DNA of 64,000 bases from Petrocella atlantisensis. Its GTDB lineage: Bacteria > Bacillota > Clostridia > Lachnospirales > Vallitaleaceae. The stretch is from contig NZ_LR130778.1 in the NCBI RefSeq assembly GCF_900538275.1, forward strand, positions 2,724,001 to 2,788,000. The letters are read 5' to 3'. Made by a program: the position numbers and the translations under genes. This document shows positions 10,485 to 21,877 of this stretch, one piece after another. Each line of letters starts with the position of its first letter. The stretch's first letter is position 1. The notes beneath the pieces were generated by a model. It was not told where the DNA came from. It saw only the letters and a list, made by a program, of their open reading frames with translations, and made no database searches.

Positions 10485-11321
10485 ATGGGTATTAGAAAAT
10501 ACAAACCTTATACACCTTCCAGAAGACATATGACGGCTTCTACTTTTGAGGAAATCACAAAATCAACACCTGAAAAATCCTTAGTAGTAGCAATCAAAAA
10601 GAACTCAGGAAGAAACAATCAAGGTAAAATAACAGTGAGACACCGTGGCGGTGGCGCTAAAATGAAATACAGAATCATAGATTTCAAGAGAAATAAAGAC
10701 GGAGTGCCGGCTAAAGTGGCTTCTATCGAGTACGATCCAAATCGTACAGCTAACATTGCATTGCTTCAATATGCAGATGGTGAAAAGAAATACATTCTTG
10801 CACCGGTAGGCCTTAAAGTTGGATCAACTTTAATGAGTGGCGCAGATGCAGAAGTAAAAACAGGAAACGCATTACCACTCATCAACATTCCTGTAGGTTC
10901 ACAAGTACATAACATTGAGATGAAGCCAGGCAAAGGCGGACAACTTGTACGTTCAGCCGGTAATGTAGCACAACTTATGGCAAAAGAAGGTAAGTTTGCA
11001 ACACTACGTTTACCATCCGGTGAAATGAGAATGGTACCTAGCGAATGTAGAGCAACCATCGGTCAAGTTGGTAATGTTGATCATGAGCTTATTACTATAG
11101 GTAAAGCAGGACGTAAACGTCATATGGGTATTCGCCCAACAGTACGTGGTTCTGTAATGAACCCTTGTGACCATCCACATGGTGGTGGTGAAGGTAAATC
11201 ACCAATCGGACGTCCAAGTCCAATGACACCTTGGGGTAAACCAGCTCTTGGTCTTAAGACAAGGAAGAAAAACAAACATTCTAACAAATATATCGTAAGA
11301 AAACGTGGCAGTAATAAATAG
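10485..11321 (+). CDS. rplB: 50S ribosomal protein L2
   Basis: 278 residues, full-length uL2, needed for subunit joining and peptidyl-transferase activity. Conserved segments include [16 protein letters not shown] and the C-terminal [19 protein letters not shown]. The His in HPHGGGEG is the residue implicated in peptidyl transfer. It starts with ATG after AAAGGAG. Confidence 0.98.
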   Translation: MGIRKYKPYTPSRRHMTASTFEEITKSTPEKSLVVAIKKNSGRNNQGKITVRHRGGGAKMKYRIIDFKRNKDGVPAKVASIEYDPNRTANIALLQYADGEKKYILAPVGLKVGSTLMSGADAEVKTGNALPLINIPVGSQVHNIEMKPGKGGQLVRSAGNVAQLMAKEGKFATLRLPSGEMRMVPSECRATIGQVGNVDHELITIGKAGRKRHMGIRPTVRGSVMNPCDHPHGGGEGKSPIGRPSPMTPWGKPALGLKTRKKNKHSNKYIVRKRGSNK

Positions 11322-11362
11322 TCACTCATCCATATCGATTAATGCAAAAGGAGGCTTTATAA

Positions 11363-11644
11363 ATGGCTCGTTCATTGAAAAAAGGACCATTTATTGATGG
11401 GCACCTGCTTAAAAAAGTAGAGGCACTCAATGAAACCGATAGCAAGCAAGTTATTAAAACTTGGTCAAGACGTTCCACTGTATTCCCTGAGATGGTTGGA
11501 CATACAATCGCCGTGCATGACGGTAGAAAACATGTACCTGTATACATCAGTGAAGACATGGTTGGTCATAAACTCGGAGAATTCGTTTTAACCAGAACCT
11601 TTAGAGGACATGGCAAAGACGAAAAGAAATCAAAAGTACGTTAA
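11363..11644 (+). CDS. rpsS: 30S ribosomal protein S19
   Basis: 93 residues, typical of uS19 in the 30S head. The start [12 protein letters not shown] and the segment [19 protein letters not shown] are diagnostic. It lies between rplB and rplV as in nearly all bacteria. Confidence 0.98.
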   Translation: MARSLKKGPFIDGHLLKKVEALNETDSKQVIKTWSRRSTVFPEMVGHTIAVHDGRKHVPVYISEDMVGHKLGEFVLTRTFRGHGKDEKKSKVR

Positions 11645-11672
11645 TTATATGTACGAAAGGAGGCACTTTTAG

Positions 11673-12059
11673 ATGGCTAAAGGACATAGAAGTCAGATTA
11701 AACGTGAAAGAAATGCAAATACGGATAACAGAGCGAAAGCTAAAGTATCTTTTGCAAGAGTTTCTGACACAAAAGCAAGAATTGTACTAGACACCATAAA
11801 AGGTAAAGATGTTGTATCGGCTCTTGGTATATTAGCATTTACACCAAGAAAAGCTGCACGTGTTATAGAGAAATTATTAAGTTCAGCAATAGCAAATGCT
11901 GAAAACAATCTTGGACTTGATCCAAACAACTTATACATTCAAGAGACATTTGCTAATAAAGGACCAACACTTAAGAGAATCAGACCTAGAGCTCAAGGTA
12001 GAGCTTTTAGAATTCAAAAAAGAACCAGTCACATCACGATTATCTTAAACGAAAGGTAA
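11673..12059 (+). CDS. rplV: 50S ribosomal protein L22
   Basis: 128 residues. The C-terminal hairpin GPTLKRIRPRAQGRAFRI, which lines the exit tunnel opposite L4, is intact. The N-terminus (about 15 residues ahead of the usual start of homology) is somewhat extended and basic. It ends 12 bp before rpsC. Confidence 0.97.
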   Translation: MAKGHRSQIKRERNANTDNRAKAKVSFARVSDTKARIVLDTIKGKDVVSALGILAFTPRKAARVIEKLLSSAIANAENNLGLDPNNLYIQETFANKGPTLKRIRPRAQGRAFRIQKRTSHITIILNER

Positions 12060-12071
12060 AGGAGGTAAGGC

Positions 12072-12725
12072 ATGGGACAAAAAGTTAATCCACACGGCTT
12101 AAGAGTCGGTATCATCAAGGATTGGGATTCAAGATGGTATGCCGAGAAAAATTTTTCAGATCTTCTGGTAGAAGACTTTAATCTTAGAAAATTTTTAAAG
12201 AAAAAACTATACTCTGCAGGTATCTCAAAAATCGAAATTGAAAGAGCATCTGAGAGAGTTAAAGTGAACATTCATACTGCTAAACCTGGTATCGTAATCG
12301 GTAGAGGTGGAACAGCCATTGATGAGACTAAAAAAGAAGTAGAAGCTATGGTAACAGGAAAAGTGATTGTCAACATCGTTGAAGTCAAAAGACCTGAGAA
12401 AACTTCACAACTGGTAGCTGAAAACGTAGCACTTCAATTGGAGAACCGTGTATCATTTAGAAGAGCTATGAAACAAGTTATGGGACGCGCATTAAAATCA
12501 GGCGCAAAAGGAATCAAGGTACAATGTTCAGGACGTTTGGGTGGCGCAGAAATGGCGCGAGTTGAAAGCTACAACGAAGGAAACATTCCTCTTCAAACCC
12601 TTAGAGCTGACATTGATTATGGATTCGCTGAAGCAGATACAACTTACGGCAAGATTGGCGTAAAAGTATGGATTTGCCACGGTGAAGTTCTTCCTAAGAA
12701 AGCGAACAAAGGAGGAAAAGAATAA
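12072..12725 (+). CDS. rpsC: 30S ribosomal protein S3
   Basis: 217 residues. The start [20 protein letters not shown] and the KH-domain motif [11 protein letters not shown] are typical of uS3, part of the mRNA entry helicase. Its stop codon TAA shares its last A with the rplP ATG, so translation is likely coupled. Confidence 0.98.
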   Translation: MGQKVNPHGLRVGIIKDWDSRWYAEKNFSDLLVEDFNLRKFLKKKLYSAGISKIEIERASERVKVNIHTAKPGIVIGRGGTAIDETKKEVEAMVTGKVIVNIVEVKRPEKTSQLVAENVALQLENRVSFRRAMKQVMGRALKSGAKGIKVQCSGRLGGAEMARVESYNEGNIPLQTLRADIDYGFAEADTTYGKIGVKVWICHGEVLPKKANKGGKE

Positions 12726-13150
12726 TGTTAATGCCAAAAAGAGTAAAAAGACGTAAGCAATTCCGTGGACGTATGACCGGTAAGGCCACTCGCGGTAACC
12801 AAATCATCTACGGAGAGTTTGGTATTGTAGCAATGGAAGCTGCTTGGGTACGTTCCAATCAAATAGAATCAGCCCGTGTTGCCATGACACGTTACATCAA
12901 GCGTGGTGGTAAAGTTTGGATTAAGATTTTCCCAGACAAGCCTGTAACTACTAAACCAGCAGAAACTCGTATGGGTTCTGGTAAAGGTTCACCTGAGTAT
13001 TGGGTTGCGGTTGTAAAACCGGGACGCGTTATGTTTGAACTTGCAGGAGTTCCAGAAGAGACAGCTAGAGAAGCCCTAAGACTTGCAATGCACAAGTTGC
13101 CATTGAAATGTAAAATTGTTTCTCGCGCAGATTTAGAAGGCGGTGAATAA
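12725..13150 (+). CDS. rplP: 50S ribosomal protein L16
   Basis: 141 residues, usual uL16 size. It starts [17 protein letters not shown] and has the [19 protein letters not shown] segment that contacts the A-site tRNA elbow. GGAGG lies within the end of rpsC. Confidence 0.98.
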   Translation: MLMPKRVKRRKQFRGRMTGKATRGNQIIYGEFGIVAMEAAWVRSNQIESARVAMTRYIKRGGKVWIKIFPDKPVTTKPAETRMGSGKGSPEYWVAVVKPGRVMFELAGVPEETAREALRLAMHKLPLKCKIVSRADLEGGE

Positions 13151-13152
13151 TT

Positions 13153-13362
13153 GTGAAGTCAGCAAAATATTTAGAAGAGTTAAGAAATAAGTCAGCAGCT
13201 GAATTACAAGAAGCATTGGTACTTGCAAAGAAGGAATTATTCAACTTAAGATTCCAAAATGCAACCAACCAATTAGAGAATACAGCTCGCATCACAGCAG
13301 TAAGAAAAAATATTGCAAAGATCCAAACAATTATTGCTGAGCAATTGCAAGCAGCTAAGTAA
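13153..13362 (+). CDS. rpmC: 50S ribosomal protein L29
   Basis: 69 residues, the all-helical uL29 at the tunnel exit. The conserved block [20 protein letters not shown] is present. The start is GTG at 13153, two bases after the rplP stop; a Shine-Dalgarno lies in the end of rplP. Confidence 0.96.
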   Translation: MKSAKYLEELRNKSAAELQEALVLAKKELFNLRFQNATNQLENTARITAVRKNIAKIQTIIAEQLQAAK

Positions 13363-13385
13363 TGATCTCGAAAGGAGGCATTGTT

Positions 13386-13643
13386 GTGACAGAAAGAAAT
13401 CTTAGAAAAGTAAGAACCGGACGTGTTGTCAGTGACAAAATGGATAAAACAGTTGTTGTAGCCATTGAAGGAACTGTAAAACATCCACTATATCACAAAG
13501 TAGTAAAAAGAACATATAAGCTTAAGGCTCATGATGAAAACAATGAGTGTGAAGTTGGCGATAGAGTAAAAGTGATGGAAACCAAGCCAATCTCAAAAGA
13601 CAAGAGATGGCGTTTAGTGGAAATCATCGAGAAAGCAAAATAG
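13386..13643 (+). CDS. rpsQ: 30S ribosomal protein S17
   Basis: 85 residues from GTG 13386. A longer in-frame start at 13362 was rejected, because AAAGGAGG at 13371-13378 lies inside that extension and is well spaced from the GTG. Family motifs are [17 protein letters not shown] and [19 protein letters not shown]. uS17 is a primary 16S rRNA binder. Confidence 0.96.
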   Translation: MTERNLRKVRTGRVVSDKMDKTVVVAIEGTVKHPLYHKVVKRTYKLKAHDENNECEVGDRVKVMETKPISKDKRWRLVEIIEKAK

Positions 13644-13667
13644 TATTCCCGAAAGGAGGTTTTCAGC

Positions 13668-14036
13668 ATGATTCAACAAGAATCGAGACTTAAAGTAGCT
13701 GATAATACAGGTGCCAAAGAAATCCTATGCATTCGTGTACTGGGAGGATCCACTAGAAGATATGCTAGTGTTGGTGATGTGATTGTTGCTACCGTTAAAG
13801 ATGCAACACCAGGTGGCGTTGTAAAAAAAGGTGACGTTGTTAAAGCCGTTGTCGTAAGAACAGTAAAAGAAATCAGACGTAAAGATGGTTCATATATAAG
13901 ATTTGATCAAAACGCAGCAGTTGTGCTAAAAGATGATGGTACTCCAAGAGGTACACGTATCTTTGGTCCTGTGGCAAGAGAACTTCGTGAGAAGAAGTAT
14001 ATGAAAATCTTATCACTAGCACCAGAAGTATTATAA
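13668..14036 (+). CDS. rplN: 50S ribosomal protein L14
   Basis: 122 residues, exactly the common uL14 length. The start [18 protein letters not shown] and the C-terminus [20 protein letters not shown] are classical. It forms inter-subunit bridge contacts and is the binding site of RsfS. AAAGGAGG precedes the ATG. Confidence 0.98.
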   Translation: MIQQESRLKVADNTGAKEILCIRVLGGSTRRYASVGDVIVATVKDATPGGVVKKGDVVKAVVVRTVKEIRRKDGSYIRFDQNAAVVLKDDGTPRGTRIFGPVARELREKKYMKILSLAPEVL

Positions 14037-14048
14037 GGAGGTGTACAC

Positions 14049-14387
14049 ATGTCAAAGATGAAACTTAAAACCGGCGATACTGTAAAAGTAATCACTGGTA
14101 AGGATAAAGGCAAAGAAGGCAAAATCTTAGATGTCAACAGCAAGTCAGGTCGTGTATTGGTTGAAGGCATCAACAAAGCAACTAAGCATACAAAGCCTAG
14201 TGCAGCTAATCAACAAGGTGGTATCATTCACAAAGAAGCCATGATTGATGCTTCTAATGTAATGTATATGCACAAAGGTAAGCCGACCAAACTTGGCGCA
14301 GTTGTTTCTACGGTTGAGCGTAACGGCAAAACCAAAACTGTACGTAAACGTGTAGCTAAAACTACCGGTGAAGTCGTCGACAAATAA
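14049..14387 (+). CDS. rplX: 50S ribosomal protein L24
   Basis: 112 residues with the KOW-type start [20 protein letters not shown]. uL24 initiates 50S assembly. It follows rplN by 12 bp with AAGGAGGTG overlapping the end of rplN. Confidence 0.97.
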   Translation: MSKMKLKTGDTVKVITGKDKGKEGKILDVNSKSGRVLVEGINKATKHTKPSAANQQGGIIHKEAMIDASNVMYMHKGKPTKLGAVVSTVERNGKTKTVRKRVAKTTGEVVDK

Positions 14388-14407
14388 TCGAAAGGAGGTC
14401 CATTCAA

Positions 14408-14947
14408 TTGAGTAGACTTATTGATACTTACAGAAATGAAATCGTTGAAGGTATGATGAAAAAATTCAACTATACAAATAAATTACAAGTGCCAAAGATT
14501 GAAAAAATCGTCATCAATATGGGTGTCGGTGAAGCTAAAGAAAATCAAAAAGCTATGGATTCTGCAGTTAGTGATCTTACAATCATTGCAGGTCAAAAGC
14601 CACTTGTAACAAAAGCAAAAAAATCAGTAGCTGCCTTTAAATTAAGAGAAGGTATGAACATTGGTACGAAAGTAACCCTTCGTGGCAAAAGAATGTATGA
14701 ATTCCTAGACCGTCTTGTTAACCTATCTCTACCACGTGTTCGTGACTTTAGAGGTGTTAACCCTAACTCTTTCGATGGCAGGGGTAACTATGCAATGGGC
14801 ATTAAGGAACAACTTATTTTCCCGGAGATCGAATATGACAAGATCGACAAAATCAGAGGTATGGATATCATCATTGTTACAACTGCTAACACAGATGAAG
14901 AAGCTAGAGAGCTACTAACTCAATTCGGAATGCCTTTCAGAAAATAA
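14408..14947 (+). CDS. rplE: 50S ribosomal protein L5
   Basis: 179 residues, full uL5, which binds 5S rRNA and contacts P-site tRNA. Segments [19 protein letters not shown] and [20 protein letters not shown] are diagnostic. The start is TTG at 14408, 8 bases after AAAGGAGG. Confidence 0.97.
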   Translation: MSRLIDTYRNEIVEGMMKKFNYTNKLQVPKIEKIVINMGVGEAKENQKAMDSAVSDLTIIAGQKPLVTKAKKSVAAFKLREGMNIGTKVTLRGKRMYEFLDRLVNLSLPRVRDFRGVNPNSFDGRGNYAMGIKEQLIFPEIEYDKIDKIRGMDIIIVTTANTDEEARELLTQFGMPFRK

Positions 14948-14962
14948 AGGAGGTAATAATCA

Positions 14963-15148
14963 ATGGCTAAAACGTCAATGAAGGTTAAACAACAACGTAA
15001 ACCAAAATTCTCCACACAAGCTTACACCCGTTGCAGACTTTGCGGAAGACCTCATAGTGTATTGAAAAAATACGGCATATGCAGAATCTGCTTTAGAGAA
15101 CTTGCATACAAAGGACAAATCCCCGGTGTTAAAAAAGCTAGTTGGTAA
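14963..15148 (+). CDS. rpsN: 30S ribosomal protein S14, zinc-binding type (type Z)
   Basis: 61 residues with a complete zinc ribbon: CRLC and CRIC, with cysteines about 24, 27, 40 and 43. This is the short, zinc-dependent S14 of Firmicutes; a zinc-free paralogue would be longer. It lies between rplE and rpsH as usual. Confidence 0.97.
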   Translation: MAKTSMKVKQQRKPKFSTQAYTRCRLCGRPHSVLKKYGICRICFRELAYKGQIPGVKKASW

Positions 15149-15175
15149 ACAACATATAGGAAGGAGGCAATTATC

Positions 15176-15577
15176 ATGACAATGAGTGATCCTATTGCAG
15201 ATATGCTTACAAGAATTAGAAACGGTAACACAGCAAAGCATGACGTTGTAAAAGTTCCATCATCAAAGATGAAACTTGCTGTTGTTGATATATTAGTAAA
15301 AGAAGGTTATATCAAAAACTATAAGATTATAGCGGATGGCGCTTTCAAGGCAATTAGAATTGAACTTAAATATGGTGCGGATAAAAACGAAAAAGTTATT
15401 TCCGGTATCAAGAAGATATCAAAGCCAGGACTTAGAGTTTATGCAAGTAAAGATGAATTACCATCAGTGCTTGGTGGCCTTGGTACAGCAATTATATCAA
15501 CAAATAAAGGTCTTATTACAGACAAAGAAGCTAGAAAACTTAATGTAGGTGGCGAGGTTATCGCATTTATCTGGTAA
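15176..15577 (+). CDS. rpsH: 30S ribosomal protein S8
   Basis: 133 residues, standard uS8. The start [16 protein letters not shown] and the end [20 protein letters not shown] are typical. S8 binds the central domain of 16S rRNA and represses spc operons in some bacteria. The ATG follows AAGGAGG. A 192-bp gap follows before rplF with no clear promoter or terminator. Confidence 0.97.
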   Translation: MTMSDPIADMLTRIRNGNTAKHDVVKVPSSKMKLAVVDILVKEGYIKNYKIIADGAFKAIRIELKYGADKNEKVISGIKKISKPGLRVYASKDELPSVLGGLGTAIISTNKGLITDKEARKLNVGGEVIAFIW

Positions 15578-15769
15578 ACCACCGTAAATGTAACCTAGCA
15601 CCATAAAGATTTTCTAAAGGACTAGAAATTAACTTTAAACTATGATAATCTGTTTAAGACTGTCAATAGATGCTTGAAGATGTATAGAATACATACAAGG
15701 GTCTGATTAGGTGAAAAGATAGTTTCAAAGTAGAAGCTGTTTTAATTTAACCGTAAGGAGGAAAAAAGA

Positions 15770-16309
15770 ATGTCACGTATTGGAAGATTACCAATTACTG
15801 TGCCGGCTGGTGTTGATGTTACAATTACAAAAGAGAATTTTGTAACGGTAAAAGGCCCAAAAGGGACAATAGAAAAACAAGTACCAAAAGAAATGGAATT
15901 AAAACTTGAAGGTTCAGAAATCGTGGTCACAAGACCTAGTGAACAAAAAAAGATGAAATCATTACATGGACTTACAAGAACGTTAGTCTTTAATATGGTT
16001 GAAGGTGTAACGAATGGTTACACAAAAGTACTCGAGATCAATGGTGTCGGATATAGAGCTAAAAAAGACGGTAAAAAACTTGACCTAAGTTTAGGTTATA
16101 GTCATCCTGTTGTTATGGAAGATCCAGAAGGTATTGAATCAGTGGTTGAAGGTAATAAAATTACCATTAGCGGGATCAGCAAAGAAAAAGTTGGTCAATA
16201 CGCAGCCGAAATCAGATTCAAAAGACCACCAGAGCCCTATAAAGGCAAAGGTATCAAGTACATTGATGAAGTTATCAAACGTAAAGAAGGAAAAGCTGGT
16301 AAGTCCTAG
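15770..16309 (+). CDS. rplF: 50S ribosomal protein L6
   Basis: 179 residues, the two-domain uL6 at the GTPase-associated region. It starts [17 protein letters not shown] and ends with [20 protein letters not shown], both hallmark. AAGGAGG lies upstream of the ATG. Confidence 0.98.
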   Translation: MSRIGRLPITVPAGVDVTITKENFVTVKGPKGTIEKQVPKEMELKLEGSEIVVTRPSEQKKMKSLHGLTRTLVFNMVEGVTNGYTKVLEINGVGYRAKKDGKKLDLSLGYSHPVVMEDPEGIESVVEGNKITISGISKEKVGQYAAEIRFKRPPEPYKGKGIKYIDEVIKRKEGKAGKS

Positions 16310-16403
16310 GCTAAGCCTTAGGCCTATATAAGCGCCTTTAATATGAAATTGATGATTCACAGGACAACTTTCATAATAAAATTGACAAAGGGGTGAAATC
16401 CAA

Positions 16404-16772
16404 ATGATTAAGAAAATATCCAGACAAGCAGTTCGTGTTAAAAAACACTTGAAAATAAGAAACAAAATTTCAGGTACTCCTGCTAGACCAAGATTAGCTG
16501 TTTATAGAAGTAATTCACACATCTATGCTCAGATAATTGATGATGTTAAGGGCAACACACTCGTTGCAGCTTCAACTGTAGAAAAGGCAATTAAGGAGAC
16601 ATTGGAAAAAACCAACGATATAACCGCAGCCAAAGCTGTTGGTGATGCTGTTGCAAAAAAAGCAATCGAAAAAGGCATCGACGCTGTTGTTTTTGACCGT
16701 GGTGGGTATATTTACCATGGCAAGATCAAGGCATTAGCTGACGCAGCTCGAGAAGCTGGGTTAAAATTCTAA
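16404..16772 (+). CDS. rplR: 50S ribosomal protein L18
   Basis: 122 residues, typical uL18, the 5S rRNA partner of L5. Conserved parts are [22 protein letters not shown] and the C-terminal [19 protein letters not shown]. Start ATG 16404 with a weaker site (AAGGGGTGA). Confidence 0.97.
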   Translation: MIKKISRQAVRVKKHLKIRNKISGTPARPRLAVYRSNSHIYAQIIDDVKGNTLVAASTVEKAIKETLEKTNDITAAKAVGDAVAKKAIEKGIDAVVFDRGGYIYHGKIKALADAAREAGLKF

Positions 16773-16788
16773 GTAAGGAGGTTGACAC

Positions 16789-17298
16789 ATGAAGCGAAAC
16801 ATTATAGATTTTAATGGCTTAGAACTTAAAGAAAAAGTCGTAACCATTAAACGTGTAACTAAGGTTGTAAAAGGTGGACGTAACTTCAGATTCACAGCGA
16901 CAGTTGTTGTTGGAGATGAAAACGGACATGTTGGTGCCGGCATGGGTAAAGCTGTGGAAATTCCAGAAGCAATCCGTAAAGGTATAGAAGATGCAAAGAA
17001 AAAAATGATCGAAATTCCACTAGATGAAAACAACAGCATACCACATGACTGGTTAGGGAAATTCGGAAGTGCCTCAGTTCTATTAAAAAGAGCACCTGAA
17101 GGTACCGGTGTTATAGCTGGTGGTCCTGCACGTGCCGTACTTGAGCTTGCAGGTATTAAAAACATCAGAACAAAATCCCTTGGTTCAAACAATAAGGCAA
17201 ATCTTGTTGCTGCAACCATTACAGGACTTAGTCAATTGAAAACACCAGAGCAAGTAGCCAATCTTCGCGGTAAAACAGTAGAAGAAGTATTAGGTTAG
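16789..17298 (+). CDS. rpsE: 30S ribosomal protein S5
   Basis: 169 residues. The double-stranded-RNA-binding domain [17 protein letters not shown] and the loop [19 protein letters not shown] are present. uS5 contributes to decoding accuracy. It is 16 bp after rplR with AAGGAGG. Confidence 0.98.
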   Translation: MKRNIIDFNGLELKEKVVTIKRVTKVVKGGRNFRFTATVVVGDENGHVGAGMGKAVEIPEAIRKGIEDAKKKMIEIPLDENNSIPHDWLGKFGSASVLLKRAPEGTGVIAGGPARAVLELAGIKNIRTKSLGSNNKANLVAATITGLSQLKTPEQVANLRGKTVEEVLG

Positions 17299-17310
17299 GA
17301 GGGAACCAAG

Positions 17311-17493
17311 ATGGCAGATAAATTAAAAATTACTTTAGTTAAATCGACAATTGGCGCCAAACCTAAACACAAGTTAACTGCTGAAGCATTAGGCCTAACA
17401 AAGCTTAATAAAACAGTAGAACAAAGTGACAATGCGGCAATTAGAGGTATGATTCAGTCGATCGTACACTTAGTAAAAGTTGAAGAAGTTTAG
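17311..17493 (+). CDS. rpmD: 50S ribosomal protein L30
   Basis: 60 residues, the bacterial uL30 length. The body has [20 protein letters not shown] and [14 protein letters not shown]. It sits between rpsE and rplO as in other Firmicutes. Confidence 0.96.
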   Translation: MADKLKITLVKSTIGAKPKHKLTAEALGLTKLNKTVEQSDNAAIRGMIQSIVHLVKVEEV

Positions 17494-17523
17494 TCGAAAA
17501 AACAATAAGGAGGTGTAACCGAC

Positions 17524-17964
17524 ATGAATTTAACAGATTTAAGACCTGTAGCAGGTTCAAAAAAGAAGAAATTCATAAAAGGTAGAGGTCACGGTTCTGG
17601 AAACGGTAAGTTTGCAGGTAGAGGTCGTGATGGTCAGAATTCACGTTCAGGCGGGGGTACTAGACCAGGCTTTGAAGGTGGACAAATGCCTTTATATAGA
17701 CGTCTTCCCAAAAGAGGATTCCATTGTCTGAACTCAAAAGACATTGTTGCCATCAATTTGGACGCTTTAAATGTATTTAGAGCAGGATCCGTGATCACAG
17801 TTGAAAAATTACAAGAAAAAGGAATTATTAATAACCCACGTGACGGTGTCAAAATCTTAGGAGATGGAGAATTAACTAAGAAATTGACGGTTCAAGTGAA
17901 TGCTTTTAGTAAATCAGCCATTGAGAAAATTGAGGCTGCTGGTGGGAAAGCAGAGGTGGTATAA
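17524..17964 (+). CDS. rplO: 50S ribosomal protein L15
   Basis: 146 residues, usual uL15. The glycine-rich, basic extension [19 protein letters not shown] and the [20 protein letters not shown] block are typical. Its TAA is directly followed by the secY start codon, so translation is probably coupled. Confidence 0.98.
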   Translation: MNLTDLRPVAGSKKKKFIKGRGHGSGNGKFAGRGRDGQNSRSGGGTRPGFEGGQMPLYRRLPKRGFHCLNSKDIVAINLDALNVFRAGSVITVEKLQEKGIINNPRDGVKILGDGELTKKLTVQVNAFSKSAIEKIEAAGGKAEVV

Positions 17965-19227
17965 TTGTTTAAGACACTTCGAGATGCTTTTAAAGTAGAA
18001 GACTTAAGAAAAAGAATACTGTTTACATTTTTCATGTTATTTGCTATACGTTCAGGTGCTGCCATTCCTATCCCAGGGATTGACAGCCGTGGTATCCTAG
18101 AATACTTTAATAACAACAGTGAAGGACTTCTAGGGATGTTTGATGCTTTTTCAGGTGGTGCATTCAAGAACATGACTATTTTTGCTCTTGGTATCATCCC
18201 TTACATCAACTCATCCATCATCATGAACCTTCTTACAATTGCGATTCCAGCACTTGAAGAAATGCAAAAAGACGGTGAAGACGGTAGGAAAAAAATTGCG
18301 AAAATTACAAGATACGCAACGATTGGATTCGCAGTGATTCAAGCAACTGCTATTAGCATCGGATTTAGAAGTTATTTTGTTGACTACAGCTTCTGGTCAG
18401 TCATCGCAGCCATTGTTACTATGACGGCTGGTACGGCTTTCTTGATGTGGTGTGGTGAAAAAATCACTGAAAACGGCGTAGGTAACGGTATATCACTTAT
18501 TATCACCGTGAATATCTTATCAGGTCTTGGTAGTGGCGCTTTAACATTATACGAGTTATTTATGAGCAGTGAAGTGGTAAAAGCAATTACGCTTTTGGTT
18601 GTTTTCTTTTTAATGATCGTGTTTGTTGTCTTAATCCAATTGGGTGAAAGACGCATACCCGTTCAGTATGCAAAAAGGGTTCAAGGACGTAAGGTGTATG
18701 GTGGGCAATCAACACACATACCTATGAAAGTAAACATGGCTGGTGTTATTCCGGTTATATTTGCATCATCCTTATTACAATTTCCTGCGACCATTACTTC
18801 TTTTATCACAGCAAGCCCAACGGGTTGGTGGGGTAAAACTTTAGAAGTCATTAGCATCAGTAACCCCTATGGTGCAGCAATATACTTTGTACTTATTATT
18901 GCATTTGCTTATTTCTATACAGCCATAACATTTAATCCTTATGATGTGGCAAATAATATGAAAAAAAATGGTGGTTTTATACCTGGGATTCGTCCTGGTA
19001 AGCCAACCGTAGAATATTTATCAAAAGTGCTTAGTAGACTTGTATTGATTGGTGCTGTGATGCTTGGTATTATAGCATTAGCCCCTGTTGGGTTAACCGC
19101 AGTTACCAAAATTCAATTGAATTTTGGTGGTACCTCACTGATCATCGTAGCCGGTGTTGCACTTGAAACTGTTAAGCAGGTTCAGTCACAGCTTGTCATG
19201 AGACATTACAAAGGTTTCTTAGGATAA
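17965..19227 (+). CDS. secY: Protein translocase subunit SecY
   Basis: 420 residues, polytopic membrane channel of the Sec system with about ten membrane spans. Visible landmarks are the plug-region motif IPIPGIDSRGI near residue 33, the cytosolic loop GERRIPVQYAKRVQGRKVYGG and NPYDVANNMKKNGGFIPGIR. The start is TTG at 17965, immediately after the rplO stop, with AGAGGTGG in the rplO end. SecY partners SecE/SecG, which are not in this window. Confidence 0.98.
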   Translation: MFKTLRDAFKVEDLRKRILFTFFMLFAIRSGAAIPIPGIDSRGILEYFNNNSEGLLGMFDAFSGGAFKNMTIFALGIIPYINSSIIMNLLTIAIPALEEMQKDGEDGRKKIAKITRYATIGFAVIQATAISIGFRSYFVDYSFWSVIAAIVTMTAGTAFLMWCGEKITENGVGNGISLIITVNILSGLGSGALTLYELFMSSEVVKAITLLVVFFLMIVFVVLIQLGERRIPVQYAKRVQGRKVYGGQSTHIPMKVNMAGVIPVIFASSLLQFPATITSFITASPTGWWGKTLEVISISNPYGAAIYFVLIIAFAYFYTAITFNPYDVANNMKKNGGFIPGIRPGKPTVEYLSKVLSRLVLIGAVMLGIIALAPVGLTAVTKIQLNFGGTSLIIVAGVALETVKQVQSQLVMRHYKGFLG

Positions 19228-20040
<813 letters not shown>

Positions 20041-20043
20041 TAG

Positions 20044-20823
20044 ATGGCAATATTAATTAAAAGCGATTCAGAAATTGAGATTATGCGACAAGCTAACGCC
20101 ATTGTAGCTAAAGCCCACGAATTAGTGGCAAAGGCTATACGGCCTGGTGTGTCAACTTATGAGCTTGATAGGATTGCTGAAGACTTCATACGAAGTCAAA
20201 ATGCTACCCCTTCTTTTCTAGGTTATGGTGGTTTCCCCGCTTCTATATGTACTTCCGTTAATGAAGCTGTTGTTCATGGTATTCCCAGTAAACAACAGAT
20301 TATAGAAAACGGCGACGTTTTAAGTGTTGATATTGGCGCTTATTTTAATGGTTATCATGGCGATGCAGCTAGAAGCTATGCTGTGGGCCAGGCATCTGAG
20401 GATGCAATCAAACTCATTGAAGTAACGCAAGCAAGTTTCTTTGAAGGTATTAAGTACGCTAAGCCCGGTGCTCATTTACATGAAATATCAGCTGCCATTC
20501 AGAATTTTGTGGAGGCTCATGGTTTTTCAGTTGTAAGAGATCTGGTCGGTCATGGTATTGGTAAAGATTTACATGAAGAACCTCAAATACCTAACTATAA
20601 GCCCATCGGACGCGGACCGAAACTTCAAAAAGGTATGGTACTTGCCATTGAACCAATGGTTAACGCTGGACGATATAATGTTCGAACTTTAAGTGATGAC
20701 TGGACAGTTGTGACTTTGGACGGATCATTATCTGCCCACTATGAAAATACAATACTGATTACGGATACAGGTTGTGAATTGCTGACGGTTTTGAATCAAG
20801 GTGAGCATAATGAAAAATTTTGA
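20044..20823 (+). CDS. map: Methionine aminopeptidase, type I
   Basis: 259 residues. It removes N-terminal Met from nascent proteins. Metal ligands are visible: D in SVDIGAYFNGYHGDAARS (two Asp), H in GHGIGKDLHEEPQ, E in LAIEPMV and E in HYENTILIT. The substrate-pocket His lies in VVHGIP. It has no N-terminal SH3-like extension. It starts three bases after the adk stop. Confidence 0.97.
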   Translation: MAILIKSDSEIEIMRQANAIVAKAHELVAKAIRPGVSTYELDRIAEDFIRSQNATPSFLGYGGFPASICTSVNEAVVHGIPSKQQIIENGDVLSVDIGAYFNGYHGDAARSYAVGQASEDAIKLIEVTQASFFEGIKYAKPGAHLHEISAAIQNFVEAHGFSVVRDLVGHGIGKDLHEEPQIPNYKPIGRGPKLQKGMVLAIEPMVNAGRYNVRTLSDDWTVVTLDGSLSAHYENTILITDTGCELLTVLNQGEHNEKF

Positions 20824-21082
20824 ACTTGGTCAAATAGTTAAATCTACTGCAGGTCGAGATTGCGGTGAGCTTTTTATTATTTTAGACATTGAAGAAGCTT
20901 ATGTGTACATAGCAGACGGAAAACGCAGACGTATCGAGTCTCCCAAAAAGAAGAAATTAAAACATCTTCAAATCACCTATATGATATCAGAAGAAATTGC
21001 CGGTAAATTAAAGCACAACGAAAAAATCACCAATGCCGATATCAGAAATAATTTAAAAGATTATCAACAAACCCTAGAATAA
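20810..21082 (+). CDS. KOW-domain RNA-binding protein (L14e-like)
   Basis: 90 residues from ATG 20810. The GTG at 20801 lies within the AAGGTGAG site, so it is a poorer choice. The N-terminal half (ELGQIVKSTAGRDCGELFII) is a KOW/SH3-like barrel of the type often annotated as KOW domain-containing or L14e-like protein between map and infA in Clostridia and Bacilli. The rest is charged. It overlaps the map end by 14 bp. A role in ribosome binding is likely but not shown. Confidence 0.85.
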   Translation: MKNFELGQIVKSTAGRDCGELFIILDIEEAYVYIADGKRRRIESPKKKKLKHLQITYMISEEIAGKLKHNEKITNADIRNNLKDYQQTLE

Positions 21083-21102
21083 GCCTAATTAGGAGGTAGA
21101 CC

Positions 21103-21321
21103 ATGTCAAAAAAAGACGTAATAGAAGTTGAAGGTAAAGTTAAAGAAAAATTACCTAATGCCATGTTTCAAGTTGAGCTTGAAAACGGTCATGTTATTTT
21201 AGCTCACATATCCGGAAAACTCAGAATGCACTATATCAGAATTTTACCAGGTGACAAAGTGACCATAGAGATGTCACCCTATGATTTGACAAAAGGTAGA
21301 ATTATCTGGCGCGACAAATAA
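21103..21321 (+). CDS. infA: Translation initiation factor IF-1
   Basis: 72 residues, exactly the family size, a single OB fold ([20 protein letters not shown] ... [16 protein letters not shown]). IF-1 blocks the A site during initiation. AGGAGG precedes the ATG. It stands between the KOW gene and rpmJ, the usual Firmicute order. Confidence 0.98.
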   Translation: MSKKDVIEVEGKVKEKLPNAMFQVELENGHVILAHISGKLRMHYIRILPGDKVTIEMSPYDLTKGRIIWRDK

Positions 21322-21368
21322 ATGAATAGCCCTAGATTTCGATCATAGATCAAGGAAGGAGTACCAAA

Positions 21369-21482
21369 ATGAAAGTAAGAGCTTCAGTAAAACCAATTTG
21401 TGAAAAATGTAAAGTTATCAAAAGAAACGGAAGAATCAGAGTTATCTGTGAGAATCCAAAGCATAAGCAAAAACAAGGGTGA
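21369..21482 (+). CDS. rpmJ: 50S ribosomal protein L36
   Basis: 37 residues: [20 protein letters not shown] and onwards. It has the zinc-binding Cys/His set (C11, C14, C27, H32), so it is the zinc-type bL36. AAGGAG is upstream. It is the usual gene between infA and rpsM. Confidence 0.97.
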   Translation: MKVRASVKPICEKCKVIKRNGRIRVICENPKHKQKQG

Positions 21483-21570
21483 TTATAACGCTTGTAAAAG
21501 AAGATATCTGACTTAAGCACATTATTAAGTGGGTTTAGGTGCATATATAAGAACGGCTACAAATTTAGAC

Positions 21571-21599
21571 TTGTACTATTGGTCAGAATGTTATATAAT
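21571..21599 (+). promoter_or_regulatory. Putative promoter of the alpha (rpsM) operon
   Basis: TTGTAC (21571-21576), 17-bp spacer, TATAAT (21594-21599). It lies in the 395-bp gap between rpmJ and rpsM and would start a leader of about 270 nt. Confidence 0.6.
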
Positions 21600-21877
21600 A
21601 TCTAATTGTGATGTTTATACAGACTAATGAACAGAAACCACCAGGACATGTTGTGTAAACAATTGAACCTTGTTCCTTAATCAGGGTGAAATTGGATGAA
21701 GCGAAGGTACTAGGTGGCTAGTCTAATGAGATGAGAATATGATTCAGTACTTTATAGAATGAGAGTTGCATTGAATAAAGAATTGAATGGTATTGAGACC
21801 AAAGGTGACAAAAGAAGTCTTTTACAGACCAAACATTGTTACCGACCTATCAAATTTAATGGAGGTGTACAGAAAAC
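21600..21877 (+). promoter_or_regulatory. Long leader ahead of rpsM
   Basis: This stretch has no gene. A long-range pairing ACCACC (about 21637-21642) with GGTGG (about 21713-21717) brackets a folded region of about 80 nt. The Shine-Dalgarno GGAGGTG is just before rpsM. In other bacteria the alpha operon leader binds S4 for feedback. Whether this leader does so cannot be told from sequence. Confidence 0.4.

Noticed and set aside
15578-15769. Gene or promoter between rpsH and rplF
   Set aside because: No open frame with a ribosome binding site and no convincing -35/-10 pair; the gap is simply non-coding.
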